Shown in pieces: positions 55,496-64,000 of a stretch of DNA of 64,000 nucleotides; the first letter of the stretch is position 1, and each line of letters opens with the position of its first letter. The position numbers were made by a program, and so were the translations under genes. The stretch spans positions 68,544,220-68,608,219 of the forward strand of contig OY282609.1 of the NCBI GenBank assembly GCA_958298945.1, in the 5' to 3' direction. The notes beneath the pieces are model-generated. The model saw only the letters and a list, made by a program, of their open reading frames with translations, searched no databases and was not told the DNA's origin. The DNA is from Atherix ibis. Taxonomy: Eukaryota > Arthropoda > Insecta > Diptera > Athericidae.

Positions 55496-58400
55496 TATTA
55501 AAAAAAAACGCCTTCGCCGATGTAAGCTCTCCAAGAAAACTTCTTTGTACGGGATAAGATTGATGTATAAAAATAAAATAAAATTTTTGAAAAAAAAACA
55601 CTTTTTTCATTAAAAAAAAAATGTCATTACTTTTCCTGCACACCTTGTAGATCATTAAAGTACAACCTGTGTGCATTAAGAAATTGCTACTGAAACCGTT
55701 TTAGATTCAATGGCTATTAAGAAAACATCACTATTTCTTGTAAATTTCACTTCTAATCGATGGAAATCAGTGTGTTATCGTTTTGGGTGATCTAATGTGA
55801 ATACGAAGATTAACCTAAATAAATAAAATAGCTTCAAAATCCGGGTCCTAATCGATTTTGTTCACATCCTCAATGTTCATGTACAAGTTGTTATTAGACG
55901 AAACCAACTTCAAAGACGAAATCAATTCACTTAACGTGCACTTATTTTATATAAAAGTTTCTAGTAAAATTTGTTAATTTTTTCCTAAAAAATATAAAAG
56001 AAAATTAAAAACAATCCAAAAGGAAGACAAATGAGAGCACTTTAAAATCAAAATAGAAAAAATTCTAAGTGTAAGAGTGTGAGAAGAGTTTAAAAAAGTA
56101 CTTTAAGTTTGCAAATATTCTCAAAATAATTTACCTGAATATATACATACTCTCGTACTCTCCTAAACAAAACCATCTAAAACTAAAACCCAATCGATGG
56201 AAGAAGCAGGTTAGTTAGTCAAGAAAAACTAATTCGAACTGATAGGATTCTCTGTGTACCTGTGGGCATCGACTTTGAACTGTTTTGTAAAGTGAATTTA
56301 CATACTAGTCTGTTAGTAGGTAGTGTGGATTATGGATAAGGCAGAAAATAGGAAGCTGCACACTATTTTGAGGTGAACTGCACTTCTTCTTCAAGTGAGA
56401 TAACGGGCGGATAGAGCAGAAAAGACTAGCTATTGCCATTTGGGTTGTTCACCAGCTTGGCTGTTATCCATGCAGCAGCCAATCTTCAATGACAGCCTAC
56501 TTCTGTACTCTACCATATGTGCGATACTTGTATCTTTTGCTGTTCGTAGAACTCTATTTTATCTACTATTATATACAGTAACTATCCATATGGTGATTAT
56601 AGCACGGTTCAGTGCAAATATTGATCGTTGAAATAGCGGTCGTCCGTATGTTTGTGTTCAAAGCGCGCTAAGATATATGGTTTCGGTCAGAGGTTAACTA
56701 GTTGCTGGTGCAATATATCACGCCGAAGAAATACGGTGTCGCGTACACCGCTATCATCCAACATACTCCCATACCACATCCTAAAGATGGCGCATACAAA
56801 AATCTACATCCCTATGCTCTCTATTCAAACAAGCACACCTAAAATGTTAGCAAAAAAGGTGCAATCCTTCGTTATTATAGATTTTGTGTCTATTCATTAT
56901 TTGCTTTTCCTTTTTTTTTCTATTTTTTCCACCTATTCATCGATTCGAGTCGATTTTGTACTTTTAGTTTTCCACAAATGAATAAGAAAGAAAATCACTT
57001 TGGCGTCGCTTTGAAATTTACTCGAAAAAGAAATCAGTGCACATGATTGTCTAAACATGAAAACGATTTCTCAAGGCAATCTCCAAGTTAAGCAAAATTT
57101 TCTATAAACGCGAGTATACCAAAAAAAAAAAAAAAGAAGCATTTACAGTAACGCAAATCGTTATAAGGAAGGAAATCCACGAAAACTATCAATAACAAAT
57201 TTAAAAAGAAAAACCAACATTAGAAAAAAATATCTTTGTTTAACTATTAAAAGATAAATGGTTCAAACTATATATTTTATATAGTAGAGGAGACACTTCT
57301 TTGGGGTATTTTAAACGAAGATCCGTAAAAGTTGTTTCTTATTGGATAGAGAAGATTAGTTAAGAAGGCACGATTTGCTCGAGTTATATAATCCAATTTT
57401 GGCTAATGCAAATTTATTTTATTTTATTCTTTGGTATTTTTATTTTTTCCTTATCAAAATTTTGCAAATAATGTTAGATCAAAATACAAAAGAAAAATTT
57501 TCAAAACAAATCGCTTCATTATCACGTTTCGAACTTAGTAAGGTGAAAATGTTCTAATTATTTCTTGGCGCTAAATCATGACAACGATCGCTATATGTGT
57601 ATGTGTAGTCAACTTTTCAATTTGATGAAACATAACGACAACTGCTAACGGAGAAATAAGTGAAGATTCTTTGCAAGGATAACAAAATACGAGTAAATAC
57701 AGAATAGATAAAGATCCGCTGTTGTGTTCTAAGCACTCCAAGTATGGCGAACTAAAGGCACAAAGTTTCGCTCTATTGAGGTGTCATTTGGCGAATGATC
57801 GGCAAACAAAAACCGTCTAGAAACAAATCAGTCCATTGTCACATAAGGAATCAACACTTTCCCAGTAACATCGGCTATGAAATGGTGCGTATCTACACTT
57901 TTTCTTCATGGCTTATTAAGATATATCATTGAAGAAGAGGTTTACACTTTGTCCATTTAGTTGAAGAGCAGACTGAGAGTTTGTTATGTATAGAAAGAGA
58001 TAGAATTCAATTGGTATCTTGCTGTTAACGGAAAACCGTTGGAAATGGAAAAATGCCAAAACTAATAGGAAATAAAGGAATAAAGTTCGGTATCTATTCC
58101 CGTATTGAATCCTATGACAACCTAGTCTAACTGGAGTCTATTACCACTATTGCTACCTGTGTCTGGTAGCTATAGTCACCCGTGTCGAAGCAATCTTATA
58201 ACCTGAACTCTGTCTATAATTCCATTTAATTGACATTTCTCAAAGAATTTATTAGTTGCGGCAGATATAAATTATTCCTTGCCAGTCTTATTTTCACAGA
58301 TTTGTAAGACTGCCGACGACCAAGTTTGCATTTATACGGTCGTTTTTATACACTTTTTACGCTTCGAATAGTAACGCATATATTGAGAAATGGGCTTTTT

Positions 58401-58738
58401 TTTACAAAAATAAATCCTAATAAACTGTAACCATACGATAAAATTTGATCGTTTTGCATTTATCAAAAAAAAAATAAATTAATTTTCGATATTCACGAAT
58501 TTACCAAAGCAAATTTATCTTTAAAAAATTTTTTTAACCAAATTTGATAAGTATATACATTTCAGATAGTTTGGTCATACAGTAAATTTATATAAAAATC
58601 TTCAAAATTCAAAATTTCTTTGAGATATTTTTAAATAAATATTATTTTAATAATAGTAATTTTTTTTCTTTTTATTTAAAAATTACGGAAATTTTTACTA
58701 AGCTGTTTTAATAGTAATAAATTATAGTACTTAAAATA
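55496..58738. other. AT-rich intergenic stretch
   Basis: About 3.2 kb. Frames of 60-109 aa (for example 56652-56981, +) are low in complexity or unrecognised. No transposon ends or RNA genes found. Confidence 0.55.
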
Positions 58739-60225
58739 TTTTTTTATTTTTTTTTTTTTAAATGATATCTACAACTACTTATGCTAGTAACAAGCAGATT
58801 TTTTACGGGAATATACAAGGACATGAAGACATGTAGAGGAAAACACCCATCGATGTTACCTCTAGAACAGGGTAATTTTGTTTTATAACATAATTTTAGA
58901 GAATCTCTCGGCCATCGCCGTTTTAAATGTCGATGGGTGTATACTGGAAGGGTGGGAGTGAAAAGTTCCCTTCCTAAAGGATTAGGGTGGAAGGATAAAT
59001 GCGAATGGAATTTTTTATATCGGAAGATGCATAGTTCACGAACAAATGGAACATTTAGGTCACGATGGATAACAGTGTTTCGCACATAAAAGGGGACATT
59101 GACAATTTTACGAAGGATTCGGGATTGTAGGGATTGGATTGGAAGGAAGTTGGAATGCTTAGTCGAACCCCAAAGTTCTAGACCATATGTCCATATTGGT
59201 TTCAGAACCGTATTGTATAGTAATAGTTTACTTGTTGTTGTAAGTTTTGATTTACTGTCTAGGAGACGTAATAATTGTTTGTATCGTCCGTTAAGTTCAC
59301 GTCTTTTAGTTTTCGTATGAAGGTTCCAGGTTAACCGTTTGTCGAATATAAGTCCAAGGTAACGTACGCTATTTTTTTGTGGAATAATACTGCCGTTTAG
59401 GGTTATGTCGGGAATTTGTTCTCGGCAGAGTGTGAAAGTTACATGAGCAGATTTTTACTCATTTACCTTTACTCTCTACCTTTTGAACCAAGTTTCTAAG
59501 GAGTGGATATGGTTCTGTAGGATACTAATGGCTGTGGAACGATCTTTGTGATGTGTCAGGATGGCTGTATCGTCAGCATATGTTGCGCTCAGGATGTAAT
59601 TGTGGCAAGGAATGGACCTAGGATACTTCCTTGAGGTTCACCGGCGGAAGTTGGATAAATGTCAGAGTACTCCATATTTTCAGCTACCTGAAAATATCGG
59701 TCTGAGAGATAAGATTTAAGGATGTGGAAATAACTCGAGGGTAGGACTCGCTGCAACTTCCAAAGCAATCCAGGGTGCCATACACGGTCGAAAGCATGCA
59801 AAATGTCAAGAAACACGCCTGGGCAGTATTTCTTTCGCTCTAGCGAACACGCTATGTAGTCGACTACGCGATGACACTGCTGGATAGTGGAATGCTCAGG
59901 TCGAAATCCAAACTGATGCTGAAGAATGACACCCTCGGTTTCAAAAATGGGATAAAGGCGTTTTAGGATTAATTTTTCTAGGATTTTTGATTATATGGGA
60001 AGGAGGCTTATAGGTCTATATGAGGTAGGAAGATTTTTAGGCTTATTGGGTTTTGGGATCATCTTAATTATGGAAAACTTCCACAGGGAAGGAAAAAATG
60101 ATGTGCGGAGGATACTATTATAAATATAGGTTATAAAAACGAGGGTTTTTTTTGGAAATTTGTTTCAGGATTTCTGAAGTTATTAGGTCATATCCTGGGG
60201 CTTTTTTATTGGAAAGCTTAAAATA
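58739..60225 (-). mobile_element. Jockey-like LINE, 5'-truncated, copy J3
   Basis: The longest jockey-like copy. The poly(A) end is at 58739-58759 (T run on +). The 3' UTR has CTGCTTGTTACTAGCATAAG, related to J1 and J2. The 5' break is at about 60225, upstream of the fingers motif of the reverse transcriptase. Confidence 0.92.
58744..60225 (-). pseudogene. Jockey-like reverse transcriptase (truncated, broken)
   Basis: In order on the minus strand: KLSNKKAPGYDLITSEILKQ (about 60220), FFPSLWKFSIIKMIPKP, TSYRPISLLP, KILEKLILKRLYPIFE, LQHQFGFRPEHSTIQQCHR, motif A GVFLDILHAFDRVWHPG (about 59800), motif B AGEPQGSILGPFL (about 59640, proline/valine context changed), motif C ATYADDTAILTHHKD (about 59570), VRYLGLIFDKRLTW, KPIWTYGLELWGSTKHSN and RRWPRDSLKL. 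Motif C is intact here, unlike in J1. Breaks: a small deletion and frameshift between motifs B and C, stops near 59490 and 59465, a frameshift near 60100, and a stop near 59995. No endonuclease or ORF1. Together with J1 it gives a good picture of the family. Confidence 0.94.
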
Positions 60226-60417
60226 TTTGAAATGAAAAATTATTTTTTATGATCTTCCATGGCTTTGAAAATAATTATTAATAATATTTAATTAATTATT
60301 ACATCATATTATGAAAATTTCGCAATTAAGTAAATATTGTTTAATGGAAATAACACCAATAATATTTTTTAAACTAATTATTAAATATAACATTTTTTTT
60401 TAAAAAAAAAGGATTTT
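60226..60417. other. Short AT-rich spacer
   Basis: No feature recognised between J3 (-) and the LINE fragment at 60.4 kb (+). Confidence 0.5.
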
Positions 60418-61067
60418 TGGGCGTCTTCAAGTAAACATTCCAAAGTCAGAGTGCTTGTGCATCACGAAGAAGAAATTCGTAGACTGCGAATCTGGGGATA
60501 AGGGTGACTTGTTAATGAGGCGCGTAGAGAATCTTAGGTATCTAGGATTGAATCTCAACAAGAACCTTAAGTACAACTCCTTCGTCAGGGATAAAATTAA
60601 AAAAACCAACGGCATATTTTGCAGGCTTCTGAGAATGTATCGGTCAGAAATCCTACGCAAGGACGTCAAACTTATTATTTATAAACAATTTATAAGAGCG
60701 AACCTATGCTACGGCTTCCCTATCTGGTCATTTATTTCCCCCAACTGTAGCAACTGAACTGCACAGGTTGGAAAGGAAGATCTTACGAAAAGCCACAGGA
60801 CTCAGAAGATCTATACATACAAACAAGTTTATTTCAAATGACAGGTTATACCGGGACGCAGGCGTTTCCCCATTTATAGTATGGCAAATGGGGATAATGC
60901 ACAAATGGGTGAAGTCATTAGCCCATCATCAAAACAGGGAAGCTAGGCAGCTGACGGAAAACAACTTACTGGAGACCTTGAGGAACAACAAGTACCTGTC
61001 ATCGTTATTTCTGGTGAAGGACACGGAAGAAGCTCTGAAGCAACGGCTCCAGATGTACAAGAAGTAG
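60418..61067 (+). pseudogene. Non-LTR reverse transcriptase C-terminal part
   Basis: The thumb and C-terminal part of a LINE reverse transcriptase: GRLQVNIPKSECLCIT, RYLGLNLNKNLKYNSFVRDK, then YKQFIRANLCYGFPIWSF, then in the next frame VATELHRLERKILRKATGL, DRLYRDAGVSPFIVWQMGIM and a basic C terminus ending KQRLQMYKK at 61067. One single-base frameshift (about 60742) separates the two halves; otherwise the frame is clean, so this copy is relatively young. All catalytic motifs lie upstream of the break and are absent. Jockey-like by general layout, but I cannot assign the clade. Confidence 0.8.
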
Positions 61068-61255
61068 CCAAAGGGACAACATCGAGGGTAGTAACTACAC
61101 CACACAAGGTCGGAAGTACCGAAGGATATCAAGAGGACACATCTAACGCAGTAGTCGCTGGATGTAAACATTATTTTAGTTTTAAGATTAGTTTTAAGAA
61201 TAATTGTAAGAAATGCAATTTCTTTTTTTTGAAGAAACTAAAATAGAGAAGAAAT
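60418..61255 (+). mobile_element. LINE 3' end of another family
   Basis: Plus-strand 3' fragment of a non-LTR element unlike the jockey-like and R1-like copies nearby. The 5' break is at about 60418. A 3' UTR of about 190 bp follows the stop and seems to end near 61255, without a clear long poly(A). It lies head to head with J3. Confidence 0.75.
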
Positions 61256-64000
61256 TATTTAGCAAAATTAGAGGCCATTGGTGGTTAATCATTGATCCAA
61301 ATCTTAACTGCATTCGATATTGATTGCTAAACCACCAAAAGATTGAACTGCGTCGGAATCCAAATTATGGTATTATCATCGGTAATGGGCCAGCTGATTA
61401 ATTGGTTGAGGAAGTACAAATACCCAATATCATGTACCTACTATTATTCCGAACTTAGCGTTTCCGTTGGTCAAATGTCTACTGGAGAACTACTCCGAAA
61501 TTCTGTGCAAAGAAACTTCTCAGAATTTGACCTGGGCATACCACACTTAGCCATGATTTCCTCTTCGGAAACCAACCACGATTTTCATGTCATTTCTGTG
61601 GTGTTCTCCTAGACCCATCAACTCATTTCCCAAATCCTCATCCACATACTCTCGGCCAGTTTCTTTAGGTGAACAAGCAATGCCAACTCATACGTAATAT
61701 AATGTCGACAAATGGTCTCATAGTCATGGCACTATAAAGTTGTCCCTGGCACCTTTCTTAGGGACTTTATATCAGAGATAAATAGGCTCGAAAGTGAAAA
61801 TAATATTTTAATATTACGAGCAATTAGAATCCGCAGAAAATATGATGTGATATATTCCATATTAATAATTTTCAATACAAATTTTTAACTCCTTTGTTTT
61901 GCGCTGCAGTAATAGTATGGGAATATGGCGCTGAAGTCAGTAAAACAGCCAGGTTTGTGTATAGAGAAGTACAAATACCAGGTTGGTGTATAGGAAAACC
62001 ACGAAAAAATCATGTTATCAATACCAAGAATATTCATCGAATACCAGCTTTTTCAACTTAGAATCGATACCAGATGTGTGTCTCTAGCAAAGAACATATA
62101 GGAATTCAGTTATTTTTTTTATTTTTTTTGTATTTTTATAAATAGAAAAACACTTGATTTAAAATTGTAAATTTCTGTTTCATCTAAAAAACGGTTCGTC
62201 TATCATCAAATTGGAATAAATTACCATCCTACCAAATACTATCGAATTGAGAAAGAAATCTAGAAAAATAATTGAAATCGTGTTTTAAGAATAAAATCAA
62301 ATTATCGATTGGAAAGTTTACATGAAATTTACAAAAAGTTAATTATAACAAAAAAATTCGTAGTGTAGACATTAAAGAAAAATTAACTGGTGGAGGTGGA
62401 TGAATGGATGGATATGATCCAACGCACCATTTGCAGAAGAAGTTTTTTCCATATCCAATTCGATACCAATATCCATCCAATCGTCAAGAATCCGTTGTAC
62501 GTTTTTTTTTTTATTGCTGTCCTGCTATTTTTATGCTTTTCTTTATTTTGTGGTTGATTATCTGCGGTGCATATTTGTTTAAATAGACCAAGTCTAGCCG
62601 TGAGGGTTTCCTGCTTAAAACAGTAAAACGTGCTAATATACCGAGAACAAGACAATATTCTACCTGTTGTGTCGCCTTGTTTTACCTATAGATGTGTCTA
62701 GATACTCGTATATGCATGCATATAACTTCATATATTGTATATATCTACTTGTAGATGGATATGAGTAATCCTATCTGAGTATTCGTCTGCTTCATTAATC
62801 CCACTCAGATACAGGTGTAGGCACAGGTATGAACCTTTTGCCATTCCAAGGCGAACCGAACCAAATCAAAATCAATCCATGGCCAAGCCTATACGAAATA
62901 GCAGAGACACGAGATCTATAAAACAGGTACAAAAATCGATTTATTCCGAAGAAGCTTGGTGTATATATGGTTATATTAGCAACTACGGTTATTACGGGGA
63001 GGGCAGAGCTAAGTTGGTAGAGCACAGACAAAAGCAAGCATGTGCCCCATTCGGTAAATACTTAAAAACCAAAAAGTGTGGTTAAACTGATTTGATTTGC
63101 ATGTTTACCTTAGCGTGACTAACTGATTTAGCTCAATCTAAGTCTATAAACGTATAAACTACTTTTATGCACACTTTAATTGCGCATAGTGGTACGTACA
63201 TAAAAGAGAACTAATCCTCGAATCATAGACTAAAATACCGGTGAGGGTGGATGGATGAACTTTTTATCAGCAATGCTAGATGGACAGAAAAAAGAAGGGT
63301 TTTTTTTTTAATTTTCTATTTTTTTGCTGTTGCTGTAATGTTTCCTTAAATCCATATGGCAAGTGCATTTATTGTGCCGTCAGCAAATTAAACCAAACCG
63401 TTTGCATTGAATCAAAACTTATTCACTCTGAGTATAAATGGTGGAATGTAGAAAATGCAAAACAAATTCGATTGTGAAAATGGTGTTATTTTTGCAAATT
63501 ATCACAGAATTTAACTCGCTGCAATATTAAGCGATGTAGTCCGAATATACGATGATCGTTAATACCATGTACATACAGGTACGATATGGAAAAGGCAAAC
63601 CATATTTTAGAAGAAAGTTTAAAATCATTTCCAGCAATATTCAAGTATGTCGACAATGAATTTTCACCTTCAAAAATGCTATAAAATTTCTTATGGCTCA
63701 TTTGCATTGATTCGCATTTATATCTATCCATTACGATTTATCTTATGAGATTGGTTTTTGACAAAACGTAAAAATAGAAAACAAAATATTGAATAGAAAT
63801 AATAAAAATTTTTAAAAAAAAATATTTGCAATGGTGTTAATTTTTATTACAGAACTGAAATATTGTTAAATATAATAAACACAATATTAGAATTTCGATA
63901 ATAAAACTTAGATTTTCATCGAGATTTTATTTATACACTTTTATCTATTTATGCAAACTTTTATATGCATATGCAAATGAATAATATATAAAATTATATT
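61256..64000. other. AT-rich intergenic stretch
   Basis: About 2.7 kb. Frames of 60-90 aa are unrecognised and several overlap on opposite strands. No transposon end, RNA gene or satellite was found up to the window edge. Confidence 0.55.

Overview
This 64 kb window looks like nuclear DNA from an arthropod, most likely an insect and perhaps a fly. It is strongly AT-rich, full of short A/T runs, and has no prokaryotic gene organisation. Every recognisable coding sequence belongs to a eukaryotic transposable element of the kind common in insects: Tc1/mariner transposons and jockey-like and R1-like non-LTR retrotransposons. I recognise no host gene. The assignment to flies is an impression, not a demonstration.

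DNA transposons. Three copies of one irritans-type mariner (family A) lie at 5.4 kb (+), 18.1 kb (-) and 28.3 kb (+). A second irritans-type mariner (B) lies at 21.2 kb (-), and a mellifera-like one (C) directly beside it at 22.4 kb (-). A mauritiana-like element (D) is at 29.8 kb (-). Two copies of a Mos1-like element (E at 34.9 kb, -, and F at 37.7 kb, +) share an internal deletion. A DD41D-like Tc1/mariner (G) is at 47.9 kb (-). Two older transposase fossils sit on either side of E, at 34.5 and 36.3 kb. Only family A copy 1 keeps a full-length open frame with all three catalytic aspartates, and that frame has been scrambled internally by two deletions that compensate each other.

An element of a different kind at 23.74-25.25 kb has long terminal inverted repeats. 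It carries a degraded gene for a DUF7869-type protein and is the least ordinary mobile element here.

Retrotransposons. Two copies of an R1-like LINE 3' half lie in opposite orientations (7.4-8.5 kb, -; 53.8-55.5 kb, +). Jockey-like 5'-truncated copies lie at 8.6, 25.4, 31.3 and 58.7 kb, with a 3'-end-only scrap at 47.2 kb. A further LINE 3' half is at 60.4 kb. A tRNA-like sequence at 53.3 kb is probably the head of a SINE.

Satellites. Four large arrays (0.65-2.56, 13.1-15.8, 42.5-44.9 and 49.5-50.9 kb) are built from one 13-bp monomer family, GTAGAAATTTTCA or GTAAAAATTTTCA. The first array is inverted relative to the others, and the fourth has grown to a 16-bp unit. Arrays 1-3 contain higher-order duplications of about 400-800 bp. 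The remaining sequence is AT-rich DNA in which I see no gene. The window therefore reads as a repeat-rich intergenic, intronic or heterochromatic region rather than as a set of cooperating genes.
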